64,000 nt of DNA, from positions 18,006,001 through 18,070,000 of the forward strand of contig NC_067224.1 in NCBI RefSeq assembly GCF_019924925.1. The letters are read 5' to 3'. Under the pieces are notes generated by a model. The model was not told where the DNA came from and searched no databases. It saw only the letters and a program-made list of their open reading frames with translations. The position numbers and the translations under genes were made by a program. Below are positions 1-13,800 of this stretch, in pieces. The stretch comes from Ctenopharyngodon idella (taxonomy: Eukaryota > Chordata > Actinopteri > Cypriniformes > Xenocyprididae). The number at the start of each line of letters is the position of its first letter. Position 1 is the stretch's first letter.

Positions 1-59
1 TGTTGGATTGATACCATTTGTATAACAATAATTTTACTACAAATACCATAAACTATAGT

Positions 60-150
60 GTAGAAAAACCATGGTTAATTTTTGGTTACCATGGTTAACT
101 ACAATAACCATGTTTTTTTGTTTTATTTAGTAAAACCTTGGTTAATTTTC
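60..150. repeat. Repeated accatggtta motif
   Basis: Three short near-palindromic copies of an accatggttaa motif lie in tandem near 67-113. A related patch lies at 13910-13955. Probably a fragment of a dispersed repeat. No gene is seen in 1-760. Confidence 0.4.
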
Positions 151-765
151 GTAAGGGAGGTAAACAATCTTTCGAGCTATCAGACTGCGTTGTTATAAGC
201 ACAGCTGGCTGCTTTGTGTACAGAGGTTACCAAGGAAACGGCTTTATTTCTGCTGTTCCAGCGCCACCTACTGTCAGAGAGTCGATTACATTTTCATTCA
301 GCCCGTTGCGGTTTTTCTGCAGACCAACCAATGTGAAAATCGTCATGTTCTTTTCTGTATAGAACCTAACCAGTGTAATATTTAATTAAAGCTGTAAGAA
401 AAAAAGGTAGCCTATAGCTTACCTTCGGCCCCCTCCCCCTCTCTCTCTGCTTTTTTTATTCGTTTTTAATGCTCGAATAACAATAACATAAAGAACATTG
501 CCAAGGGATTACATAAATAGCCTACATGAATACCATCAAAAGATATATTCTACATAATTAACATGCATGCACACACACCTTACATCAATTTGGAAATAGT
601 TATAGTTAAATATAAAAAAGGGGGAGAAAGAAAAAGACAACTGAAGGATGGCATTATGATGGATAAAAGTCAATAGAAAGTTAGGCTATACAAAAAAACA
701 TAATGAGGATGTCCTAAAATATACACCGAACACGTAAAACTCAATCAAGCATTACCGTTCAAAAG

Positions 766-1556
766 TGTAGGAATGGTAGGATTTTTATTGTTTTTGAAAC
801 AATGACTTGATTTGACTTGACTACAAACTTAAACATATAACTCACCAACAGCAGATTACATAGAACAAAGCTAGAGAACAATGAAACATGAGGGCTATTT
901 ATACAGAGAGACTACTGACAAACAAGGAACACCTGTGAACAATGAAGACAATGACCCAATCACAAAACAGAACTGAGACACCACGACTAAATCAACCAAT
1001 GAAAACATGACACAATAGGCTTGTTCGAGATGCATCGGCACTGCGCAGACATCAAATTGGAGAGCATACGACTCCTTACACCGTGTCTACACCGGACACG
1101 AACGGCACGACGCAACACATCAAAAGACAAGAGAACCCATTATAATCATTGATAATGTCTACACTGGATGCGGCGCGGCGCGGCACGATGCGACGCGACT
1201 TGAAACAACAAATTCCCAGCAGTAAACGGATTCCTTGTTCTATTTTTGACGTAGTCCATGTGCTTTGCAACTTTCGGTTTGTCGCGTTCAGTGTAGACAG
1301 CTTTTAGCTGTTGCGGCGCGATGCAATGTTAGACACAGTGTTATGCTTTTGAATCTCTCTTGCGGTACTTTGATGTCATACGCTAATCGGTCTGTGCAGC
1401 GCTGATGCACCTCGAACAAGCCTATTCACAAGGGGAGCACATAGCAAGATCACATGAGGAGCAAGGGAATCACATGACAACAGGAACCATGACAGTGAGC
1501 ATGAATACAAAATAAAAGACATGAACAAGAACAAAAACCCAAAAACAACCATGACA
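766..1556 (-). mobile_element. Solo LTR remnant interrupted by an inverted-repeat element
   Basis: On the minus strand this block starts TGTCATGG and ends near CA, and carries an AATAAA signal and a CAAG-rich stretch. Its start and middle resemble the LTR of the element at 23693-26387, so it looks like a solo LTR of a related family. It is split by the inverted-repeat element at 1016-1424. No matching target duplication was seen, so the boundaries are approximate. To its right is a fragment of the abundant repeat family described at 4831-5360. Confidence 0.5.
1016..1424. mobile_element. Terminal-inverted-repeat element (MITE-like)
   Basis: The left end reads taggcttgttcgagatgcat and the right end is its imperfect reverse complement, matching over about 33 bp. 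The interior is GC-rich with several gcggcgcg-type stretches. No transposase is encoded, so it would be non-autonomous. It sits inside the solo LTR. Confidence 0.65.
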
Positions 1557-1650
1557 GTTCCTTTGATAAATAAAAAGTTCAAAAGAGCAGCATTTGTTTC
1601 AAATAGAAATCTTTTGTAACAATGTAGAAATACCATCACTTTTTATTTAG
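1557..1650. repeat. Fragment of the abundant interspersed repeat
   Basis: Short piece containing the segment with agttcaaaag and gaaatcttttgtaaca, which is shared with the copies at 6210-6480, 46540-46855 and 54775-55260. Confidence 0.5.
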
Positions 1651-1772
1651 TTCAATGCGTCCTTACTGAAAAAAATCATAATTTTTAGTATTTGTTTTAA
1701 TTAATAATATGTGTAATATTAATACATTTCACTAATAATTAGAAACTTTAATATTGATGATTATCAAAATAA

Positions 1773-1773
<1 letters not shown>

Positions 1774-1805
<32 letters not shown>

Positions 1806-1830
1806 TTATTTATTTATTTATTTATTTTTT
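1774..1830. repeat. (TA)n and (TTTA)n microsatellites
   Basis: About 12 TA units, then a short spacer and about six TTTA units. They end just left of sv2c coding exon 3, whose donor is at 1866-1865. Confidence 0.85.
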
Positions 1831-1866
1831 AATCAAAATATAAAGCGCATAATCTGGTTCTCTTAC

Positions 1867-4800
1867 CGTAGTGAGGTATGATGGCCCAAGCCATGGCAGA
1901 GGCATAAATCTCTCCAATCATCCAGAACATGCAAAGCCAGCTCAGATGTTCTCCACGCTTCTCTCTTGCCAACACCTCAGCAAAGTATGAGAAGACGATG
2001 GGCACCGCTCCACCAATCCTGAAGGACAAGAGAATGAAGAATAAATCAGAAAAGCACAACATCAAGGCCAGTGCAGAGGGTCTAAGACAGGGGTGTCCAA
2101 GCTCGGTCCTGGAGGGCCACTGTCCCGCAGAGTTTAGCTCCGACTTGCCTCAACACACCTGCCTGTATGCCTAATTAGACCTTGATTAGCTGGTTCAGCT
2201 GGTTGATTTTGGACTCCCCTGGTCTAAGAGCAAAGTAAGACAGCTGTTTTCTTTTTTTTTATGCACTTTCATTTGGCATAATTCTGAAACATATAATAAC
2301 GAGTGTTTATCTGTGGAGCTTTTTTAATTGTTTACAGTTTCTCTCAATTGCTAACACAATTCATGAAACAAATCACCATTTTCTCACAACTATAAATACA
2401 ATCTTCAATCTGCACACCAATTTGCACAAACCTCAAACTTGCACTTCAAAATCAAATATTTTAGTCAAAAACATATTCTCTCTTGTCAGAATCAAACTTT
2501 GGCCTCGGATGACACACAAAATCTAACAAAAACACAGACTACTTTCCTGCCGGATGAACACTAATGAGATCAATTCCCTAGGCAGTCATTTCTCAGTTCT
2601 GCAAAAATACAATACATGTAAAAAAGATGGCTACAAATAAATTTGACAATCACGATTTTGATGGTATAGGGGAGAGCGGGGCACAACCTAACGCTTTTTG
2701 ACTTTCTCAGTTTGTGTAAATGTACTTAGGGTTCAGAGAATTTCTTTTGTTCCACATTAATTTCACACGTGTCTGGTACAAATATGTGGCTTTGTTTCAT
2801 TAATACAGTGTATACTTTTTTCTTTATTTACCCCGAAAAAATGGAAATGAAATGTGACAACATGCCCCATAGGTGGGGCACATTGTAACATGTGATGGGG
2901 CTCATTGTAACATGACCATATGACAGCTAAAAATGTTATCTGATTTAATTAAAAAAATATACATGACAAACTAAAATATTTTGTCAATAAAAGACAATTA
3001 TTTATTTTTTTCATATAAAATAATGGCATTTTTTTAGAAATTCACATTTAAATAATTTTGTGGTTTGACAGTGAACACTCACAAAACACGAGATAAATAG
3101 ACGAGCCAGTACAAATGCTGTAAATTTCTTCAAATAATATTTTCTGGATGTTCAGGTTCTTCCTCTCAGTCTTTATTCACCTTTTTTCCATGGTCTCTCA
3201 ACAGACATTCATAAAAGTTGATTATGCCAGTTGTATCGTAACTGTATAGAATAGTATAGTTCTAATAGCGGGGCACATTGTAACGCAGTGTTACAACGAA
3301 CCCTACCTGCGCAACTGGACCTTAAACCTGGTTAGTGTCTTCTGATAGTTAGTGAAGCATTAAAGAACTACCCAAACTGCTAAACAACAGATTGGAGATT
3401 AAAATAATATCAGATTTGTCTAATTTTAAATAAACACAAAAAATATAGATGAAAAATTAGCTTAAGTAAGAAATTTACTTTTGCTATTGTTAAATAAATG
3501 TTCAGTGATATCTTCCAAAGATTTCTGAATTTTGGCGCAATATTTCCTCTATATATTGTCGATATGGCAACTAGTAAATATGCTAAGTTTCTTCATGCTA
3601 GCATGTGTGGAAGTATTTAAACCATGCGTGTTACAACTAACCCCGCGTTAGTTTGTGCCCCGTGCTCCTCTACATCATGCTACAGTATACTGTGCAAAGT
3701 TAAATTTCCCTCATCTAAAGTACTGTTACTGTGTACTGTAATTACACTGTATGTGTAAGTAATATAATCTTTCATCTCTCTCTCCAGTGTTAGGATGCTT
3801 TTTCTAAAGCAAAATCATTTGTGCTCCTATTTATATTATCCCGAGGTTCTAATTGGTGTGTCACCAGTTTTGCTACTTAATGTTTACCCAAGGATAAATG
3901 TGTTTTACTTGAGTTCACATTGTGATGCCTGAGTTAATTATATTGTGTTTGTGTTTTCTGAATGAAAACATGGTTAAACCTGTGTAAAATTAGGCATTTT
4001 GTGTAGAATTTTGCAGAAATTGTTAAGAAAATTGGGATGTGTGTGAAAACGGGTGAAATGTGTTAAACTTTTTTGATGTGTCTTTGTTTTGAGAACTGAA
4101 TGAATGGTTTGGGAAACTGTGCCAAATGAATCAGTTATAGTGTTTTAGCAATCAAGAAAAACTGTAAGTGTGTCATTTCTGTGTTGCTACTTGCTACGGT
4201 CATCAAAAAGAATTGCAAAAATATCAACATGGTTTCCCAAACCATCTGTTTTTATGTTACACCTTTCAAAGGAATCAACATGACAAATGGCTTGTACTGC
4301 ACATTATGCTGGGATAGTCAAAAATAAATTAATTAATTAATTAAGACTGAAAAATTACAAATGGAAAAATGTGAAAATTAGTGCTAATTAGCTTTAACTA
4401 CTAAAAAATGAAAAGAAAGCACGTTTTTCTGCTGAGGGCTATGAAGAGCACTTCTCCCTTAACAAGTCAATTGTAAATCATTTTTCTTTTGGATAGATAT
4501 TTTCAATAGTTTTAAATCTTGAAAAATGGTTTCATTTGATTTGACAGTCAATCAGGAAAAAACTACTGGTGCAAAGCAATAGACTTGATTTAATTAAACA
4601 CTACTCTGTGTCCACACATAAAAACAAAATGAGTCTTGTCTGTGAGACAAGTGTGTTCATTTAATTGCTACTACTGAGTTAATTAGTCCCCGGTGTCCTC
4701 TTCAGATCAATATATGAAGGAAAGACACTGAAACACAATGTAAACCAGAAACTTCCAATTACTAAGTGTTAGCATTTAAAAGAATCAAGGATTATTTAAA

Positions 4801-7800
4801 TCTGGACTTTACTGAACTTCTCTGATACTACAGTTCAAAAGTCAGTAAGATTTTTTTGTTGGAGGAGGATGGGGGTTAATACTTTTATTCAGTAAGGAAG
4901 GATACAATAAATTGATCAAAAGTAACAGTAAATACTTTTATGTTGTTAAAATTTCAAATAAATGCTGTTCTTTTGAACGTTCTATTCATCAAAGAATCCT
5001 GAAAAAAATGTATCACTGTTTCCACAAGTATATTAACTGTTAATAATAAGATGTGTTATAAAGATAATAAGATACACTGTTATAAAATTAATAAGAAGAA
5101 ATGTTACCAAATCATCATATTAAAATGATTTCTGAAGGATCATGTGACAATGAAGACTGCAGTAATGATGCTGAAAATTCAGCTTTACCATCACAGGAAT
5201 AAGTTACATTTTAAAATATATTAAAAACGAAAAAAAAAAAAAAAAAAAAAAAAGTAAATTGTAATAATTTTTCATATTATTACAGTTTTTACATTATTTT
5301 TGATTAAATATATGCAGCCTTGGTGAGCACAAGAGACTTCTTTCGTATAAGAAAATTATCAAAAATGGCCATTCAAAGTTTTCTTTATCAACAACAGTAC
5401 CTATATCTCTGTGTTGAAGGTTTGGGTGAACACTGCAAATTGTAAACCTGTATGACAGCAACCTTATGCTGTATTATTTTTGAAATATGTAATTCAAACT
5501 CTCACATATATTTTATACAGACATGATACCACTCATCATTGTCCATACTGACATTTTAATTAGCAACAACATCCTGTGAAATGCTCATTAGGAGGCGCAG
5601 GCTTCAGTGCAAGTTATTACAGGCTGAATATGTTCAACTCCATCATCAGAGAGACATGTGCTTTAGCCATGAACCCACAGACAGTGTCCGCCAGCAATGG
5701 AGAATCAGAGTCAAGAAAGCAGCACTGCAGAGGCTATTGATTCAGCCAGATCTAATGTATTGTCTGTCTGAAAAAGACTATTATCTAAAGAATAGGGGAG
5801 ACATTCTCGATTTAGAAAAGGGTTGATAAAAGATGCCCATTGTATAGTTTCTCATGATACCAGCCAAGATCACTTTCCAGAAACCCGTGTCAAAGTGCAG
5901 GTGGAGACTATATCTAGGTAGTGTGTTAAATGGATAATTTCCATATGTCTGTTTACACATGGGAGGGGCAGAGATATTTTTACAGTGCTCTGTGAGGAAG
6001 TGTTCTTCACAAAAATCAGTAGAATCACTATAGGATGTATGTTCTGAAAAAAAGCCTATATTGAGGCATGATCACGGTATCATAAATACAATCTACAATC
6101 ATAAACAGGATTTTCTCGCTTTATACATCTTCATAGTTCTTTAATTGAAGAAAAAATACAGTAAAATCAGTAATATTGTTAAATATTATTATAATTTAAA
6201 ATAACTATATTTTAAAATGTAATTTATTCCTGTGATGGCAAAGCCGAATTTTCAGCATCATTACTCCAGTCTTCAGTGTCACATGATTCTTCAGATCCTT
6301 CCTGATTTGCTGCTCAATAAAAATGTCTTATTTTTGTCAATGTTGAAAACAGTTGCACTGCTTAATACTTTTGTGGAAACCATAATACATATTTTGTCAG
6401 GATTCTTTAATGAATAGAAAGTTCGAAAGAACAACATTTATTTTAAATAGAAATCTTTTGTAACAATGTAAAAGTTTTTACTGTCATACTCACATACTCA
6501 CCCAAAGCCAGATATCGTGCGACAAAGCAAGAAGACGCCATAGCCCTGCACAAAAGATGACAGGAAGGCGAAGAAGCCATTTATGGACATACAAATGAGC
6601 AGACACTGCCGTCTGCCCACCTTGTCGGCCATGCCACCCCAGAAGAAGGCCCCTACCATCATCCCCACATACACAATGCTGCCTGTAATGAATAAGGAAA
6701 AAAAAAAGAAGGAAGTAAAACAGTAGGAAAACACAACTCAGTTAGAGAAACACACAGACTGAAGTTGTCATATTCTCATATTCAGGAGAGATTTTTTTGT
6801 CTTCAGTTTTGTTTGGCTGCTGATTTATATGAACAAAAAAGTTTATATGCTGCTTCTCAGAACAAGAACTCCATTAAACTTTCAGTTGACTTTTCACATA
6901 AGGACTTTGTTTGTTGTTTTCCAGGCGAAATGCAGGAGACTTTTAGTGATGATGCTATTAGCACAAGGGACTGTGAACATTGTGATTACATAAGTAGTCC
7001 AAAGGAAAAACAAATAACCATTAAAAATATATCAGATTTTAGTGATCTCAGAATTCTCTACAGAAGCCTTGAAATCACTGTAAAATACACTTTACTATAT
7101 TCATTACTTCCAACATTTACGTGTAAAAATATTATTATCTAAAGGAAAGATCTGCAGTAATTGTGTATTGTAACAAGATGCCTACATATATAGAGCACAG
7201 AAACTGCAGATGGTACGCAGATAAAAAGAAAAAAACACCCTGAAAATGTTAAATACATGGAAATACACAACCCTGAGTCTGATATTTTCTTACATTATTA
7301 TTATGATGAAAAATCAAATTTCTACTTTTGAAGTAACTGTTTACAACCCACAGCTTCACAATTAATAGAGAGACAGTATGACTAATTCACACACACAATT
7401 GCTCTCATTACGTACTGGTACTGTGCTAATTTATCTGTATCTGATTTACAATGAGCAGAAATCTGTAAGAAATGTTAGGAACCATAGATAAAATAACTGC
7501 TGAAAGTGAGCTGTTATGTCAGAGCACATTTTCATTAGGAAAAAATATCCCACCTTTAATAGTCAAGCATATTTACAGCACAAACCTTGTAAGTGAACTA
7601 TGAGGGCAAAAAAAAAAAAAAAAAAAAAATCGTGGACTCAAGGCAAGGAAGAAGTGAGAGAGGAGGGTCCAATTGCAACACTCTTAAACTTTTATTAAAC
7701 AAACATCATTTCCAAAACACAGAAAGATTAAACCATAACCACTAAGCAAATAGCAAACACAATACAGGAAAATGAACTGAACCAAACTGAGGGCTTAAAT

Positions 7801-10800
7801 ACACAGGTTAAATCAAACCAAACACCAAGACCCAGGTAACCATAATCAAATGTCAACCATAATCATAATCAAATGTGTAACCATAGTAACAAAGGACCTA
7901 ATCAGGGGTGCGTTTTCCAAAAGCATCGTTAGCCAACTAACATCGCAAATTCCGTCATTACTTACATAGTTCAACGATTTGGTGTTTCCCGAACCATCAT
8001 TCAAACTAACATTCGCAAACTGCAATGCAAACTTGTGTGGTAGAAACGACAGCACAGTTTCTTGTTTTTATGACATGTGGACTTAATAAATCGTTATCTT
8101 GAGCAAAATAAGCAAGCTGACATTAAGTACAATGTATATCTTTTATTTCGAATACATACAAACGTAATTTACTTATTTTAGTTTGTCAAGAGATTTTAAG
8201 CACCGTTTTTGAAGAGTGCGCATGTGCGTACATGCTCTGGTACGTAAGAACAAGCCTATGATTGAATCTGGAAATAAAGCAAAATAACTGAGAAAAATGA
8301 GAAGTAGTCCTCAGATGCCATGTCTGTAATTTATAGCAACAAATCTAGCATTAATTTGATCTCAAACGGATTCATTTAAAGAAGTTATTACACCTTCTTT
8401 AATTATGGTATATTACACCAACGTGGCTGAACGACAGGTTTGCGACAATACGGTTTCGGGAAACAGTCGTGACTAGCTAGTTGATTTGCTCAACGATGCA
8501 TCGTACTATGGTAGTGAAGCAGCGAGTTACGTCATTGTATGGGAAACGCACCCCAGAAAACCAAGCAAACAGGAACTAAACACAGGAAGGAAACACAGGA
8601 ACCAAAGCAAACACAACATAAGAGTCTACAAAAAGAACTTAACCGTTACAATTAATACATGATTATTTGCAGAAAAATCCCTTTTTTCTGATCCATGGAA
8701 AAAAAGGAAGAGCTAATAGTTAATAATAAGAGTTAATAATGGTTAAATAAAAATAAAAAAAGTACATAAAATATTTGTAGCAGGCATAAATTAATTCATA
8801 AAAAAGGGAGAAGATACAAAATATTAGATAAGACTTATTATGTTGTAATCAAACACAGTTTTGGACCCAAAAGCAGAACACAGTCTAAATATGATGCAAA
8901 TAAATGTCTATTATTGCCAGAAATTAGAAAGCACAGTCCATCTCTCATAACTGGTGAAGATCGCAGAGGTGGGTTGGAGATTAAACAGGTCAGAGGTGTG
9001 TTGGTAGAGCTGAGTGAGAGGTTTGTTGGCCGGGCATGGCAGGCTGAACGCAGGATGAATGCAAGTTGAAAGAAATCACATAAGCAGACTGAATGATCTG
9101 GTGATGAATAGCTGAAGAACCAGGGTTTAAATACTGCAGGCAGATGAGTTGATTTGAAGCAGGTGAGTCACATTCAGCAATCAGCCACAGAGAGAAATGC
9201 ATGGCCACTCCCCAGGATACATCAACACACAGACACACAAACACAGACACAAAAAACATTTCCCTGACAGTACCCCCCTCTCAGTGGGAGACTCCAGGCG
9301 ACCTGCCAGGCTTGTTGAGATGGACTTGATAGAAGTCCCTAATGAGAGAGAGATCCAGAATGAAATACTGGGGCACCCAAGTCCTCTCCTCAGGTCCATG
9401 TCCCTCTCAGTCCACAAGGTGTTGGAGACCTTGTCCCCGACAGCGGACATCCAACAATTGCCTCACAGTGTAGACAGGATTATCATGCACAATCCGGGCA
9501 GTTGGAGGGGGATTGGTTGGCGGGCGAAGTGGACTGATCTGAACTGGTTTTAACTGAGAGACATGAAATGAGGAATGAATTCTCATGGTTCTAGGCAGTT
9601 TGAGTCTGACAACAGAGAGGTTGATGACTTTCTCAATTTCAAAAGGGCCAAGGTAGCCAGGGGAGAGTTTCTTAAAATCTGTCTTTAAAGGAATGTCTTT
9701 AGAAGAAAGTCAAACCTTCTGACCTGGTTGGTAATTGGGTGCAGGGATTCGATGACGGTCAGCAAGGTGGCGATTATAATCAGCTGAATGGAGCAGGGCA
9801 GACCGGGCTTCTTTCCAGATCTTACGGCAGTGACTAATGTGGACGTGAACTGATGGAACTACAATATCATTCTCCTGGACTGGAAACAAAGGAGGCAGAT
9901 ATCGCAATGAACATTCAAGTGGGGACATACTAGTGGCTAAGCTGGACAGGTAATTATGAGCATATTCAGTCCAGGTGAGATGGGTGCTCCAGGACGAAAG
10001 ATTATTTGCAGCCACACACCGTAATGCTGCTTCCAAATCCAGGTTAGCCCACTCCGCTTGCGCATTAGACTGAGGGTGGAAACCGGAGGACAAACTTAGA
10101 GTGGCACCAAGCGCATGGCAGAAAGCTTTCCAAACCTGAGATATGAACTGAGGCCCACGGTCTGATACAATGTCTAGGGGGATGCCATGAAGGCAGAAAA
10201 AAAGCTAGACAAGGAGGTTAGAGGTCTCACGAGCTGTGGGCAATTCAGGGAGAGCCACAAAATGCACTGCTTTGGAAAAATTGTCCACAATAGTAAGGAT
10301 GGTAGTGTTACCTTGTGAGGTAGGCAGTGTGTGACCAGGGGTGATTGGCAGAGGGTGAAGAAAACCAGCCCGGGGGTGATGGGAAGTCTTCCCACATGTA
10401 TACAGAGCAAAACCCAAAAAACATTGCAAACGTTAAGGGTGGTAAGTTTTGGCCATTCTGTCACTGCCCGGATCTTCTCCGGATACGTCTTCACCTACCC
10501 GCCCTTGATTATGTATGCCAGAAAGCTGACAGAATTGACATGAAATTCACACTACTCTGCTTTTACAAACAGTCTGTTTTCAAGAAGCCTTTGCAGAACT
10601 AGACAAACATGGCTGATGTGTTCCTAGAGGGTGGGAGAGATGATCATGATATCATCCAGATATACAAATATGAAGCGGTTGAGAAAATCCCTTAGGACAT
10701 CATTGACCAAAGCCTGGAATACCACTGGAGCATTGTTAAGTCCAAAGGGCATCACCAGATATTCAAAGTGACCAAGAGGCATGTTAAAAGCTGTCTTCCA

Positions 10801-13800
10801 TTCATCCCATCTCTTATTCTGACCAGAAGATAAGCATTCTGCAAGTCCAAAAAGGACTTACACTTTCCAACGTCACCAGAGTATGGTTCAGGGTCTGGAA
10901 CATGAGCCTCACGTAAAGGATGGACAATCTGAGGTGGTGGTGCTGGTGGGACTACAGAAGCAAGCTGATTGGACTGAGCACTGGTAGACCACTGAGCAAG
11001 AAGAGAAGAAATTTAATTTAATTTACTGCTAATTTGAGAAATCTGATCTGCCATGGCTTGGTTGCTTTCCGTAAGATGAAGCTGAAGTTCATGCTGTCCC
11101 AGGAGTGCACCTTGACTCGCAGAAGTGGGCTGGAGACTAAACAGTCAAGAGGTGTGTTGGTAGAGCTGAGTGAGAGGTTTGTTGGCCAAGCATAGCAGGC
11201 TGAATGCTCGTTGAGAGTAATCACATAAGCAGACTGAACGATCTGGTGATGAATAGCTGAAGAACCAGGGTTTAAATACTGCAGGCAAATGAGTTGATTT
11301 GAAGCAGGTAAGTCACATTCAGCAATCAGCCACAGAGAAAAATGCATGGCCACTCCCCAGGATACACCAACACACAAACACAGACACAAAAACCATGTCC
11401 CTGACAGATTATTAGCTGTCTTGTCAGACATAGAGAGCATGATAGAGAGAAATTGGGCAGAAGCAGGTGGATAGATAGTTGTATTTGAAAGAAGGGATAA
11501 TAGATATTTAAAAAGACGTAGTGACACTTTTTACACAGAACGTGTTGCAATGCACAAAACGTTTTGGAAATTTGCTGATTTCTCAGACTATAAATTCTCA
11601 TCTGATACAGCAGCTTTCTCTGTGACCAAGCACGTACAATCTGCTGCTTTAGAACCAGCACAGCACAGTGTGCAGTAAACTGCTTTGCTGGTACAGTAAA
11701 AAAAAAAAAAAATTCACTTTGAAAGTGGATATTTAGGTTTGGAAGTATATAATTAGGTTTGCATTATATGTTATTGTAGCACTGAGAGAGTACCAACTGT
11801 ATTTTCTTTTAGGTGACTGGACAATGACAATAGACCTATTTTGTGTTTGCAAACAGCGATGATATTTTTATGGGCAGACCGTACTTGGTGGCAGAAAATG
11901 AGTTCTGCAGTAGCAGTCTGTGGAAGCCACAGAATTTAAAGAATAATAAGAAAAGGTAATTTCAAGTTTATATCTCACAATTCTGACTTTTCTTTCCTTG
12001 CAAATCCGAGTTTATATCTAACAATTCTTAGAAGATAAATGGAATTGTGAGATATACTTGTTATTCTGTCTTTTTCCCTCAGAATTGCAAGTTTATATCC
12101 CACAATTCCTCTCAGAATTGTGATATAACCTAATAATTGCGAGTTATAAAGTCCGAACTGGGAGATATAAACATGCAAATGCAAGAAAAAAGTCAGAATT
12201 GTGAGATAAAAGTTATCTATGTAAAATGTTATATATTTAAATGTTATTTCATGCTGTAACTGTATGGCTATGTATGTCCCCTATGAACTGCATATGTGAA
12301 TATTATGTAGACTTACTGTTTACATCAAATTCATGCTTTAATAGTAGACTAATCATTGCAGGTTTCATCAGTTCAGTCTGTGACTTGCAACATAATGTCT
12401 GCGATTAGCTTCAAAGGGCATCTTGACAGCTGCAAGTGACGTAACTGTGACGTCTGCTCCAAAATGGTCCATTACATCATTCAAAATGTTCCACACACAG
12501 AGAAAGAAGTATTACAGGTTTGGAATCGGATCGGAGAGATCGGAATCGGACGATTTTCCGCATGATCGGTCCGGACCAGTAACTGGCCGGTCAGTCTCAC
12601 ATCTTGCAGATTCCGAGTCAGTCCGTTTTGTTGCCAGCGGCACAGGTAATAACGTCAGCTGCGCGTTCTCGCTCTTTTCTCTCTGACACCGAAGTGACAC
12701 ACACCCGCCTCCTCTCATTCGCTCCGGTTAAATAGTGCTTATATAGTGCACAACTGATCTATATGTGGCGCGCACATAAGCTGCCTCTCAGTCTCAAGTA
12801 GCTTGTGAGTCGCATGTACCAAAATGAGTGGCTTACTGCGCTTAAACGGTCAAATGCACACAAAAGTATGTCAAAATGCCCCTCTTGGCGAGTATCCAGG
12901 TAAACACAGTCAGTTTTGGAATCAAATTAGTTGAGAAAGATAACGCAAGTTGTGTAACAGTATTTTTACACTAAGGGAAGCAGAAAGTGTCTGACTTCAC
13001 GTCTCCATTTTCAGCTCCACCCTGACTGCAAGCGGCAACTCTCTGCGATCAGTTACATCCAGCCACAGCCAAAATCGAACGCACCTTTTAACCTATTACC
13101 ATGGTCTGTCTGAATACTCGATTTAAAACTGTTTAATGCACAAGTAGTTCCAGTCAGTTTAATCACCATTCTATATTAATGTGCTGCTTTCATTGAAGCA
13201 CAAACACATCACTCGCACACAGAGATCAGATATCGTGCTGGGCACACACAGAAACATTCAGGAGCACAGAAACTTGTCAACGCTTTGCTACTGAATCGCT
13301 ACTTTATATTACTCAGCAAGGAGGTGGTAACGTCACTGTTTTTGAAGTAATTAAACTCACAGCTTCATTGTTAGTAGAGAGAGATGCTGCACAGACGCAG
13401 GTAATTCACACACGCAACTCTCATCTAATGCCAAGTTCATGCTGCATGATTTTAGGCCCGATTTTCACTCGCCGAAAGATTTTGCAAAACTGCAGACAAA
13501 TGCCAGAAAATGGAGGCAAATTGGTGCTTGTTCACGTGAGTGACAATCACGCAGTGTGAATTATCAAATACGCAATCTGAGAGAATCGACGATGCGTTGC
13601 CAACGCCCGCGAGATATTTGGCATGCTAAATATCTGTACCTGTCTGTGATTCAAAATCCTGCTGTGTGAAATGTGTTCTGACTGGAAATGACATTTGCGA
13701 TGACCTACAGCCAATGAGAGAGCAAGACACAGGGCAGCAGGAAGTTCAGGGAGGAGTTATAGACCCACGTCTCCCCAACCATTTCATCCTGCATAATCTT

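Noticed and set aside
5581..5826. 81-codon frame rich in Arg, Leu and Gln
   Set aside because: Looked protein-like at first, but I know no family match and it lies in an intron without flanking exon signals.
6765..7142. 125-codon plus-strand frame next to sv2c exon 2
   Set aside because: No recognisable domain, AT-rich composition typical of the intron, and no splice sites that would extend it.
11955..12215. CRISPR-like array
   Set aside because: Units alternate orientation, have no spacer structure, and the genome is a vertebrate's.
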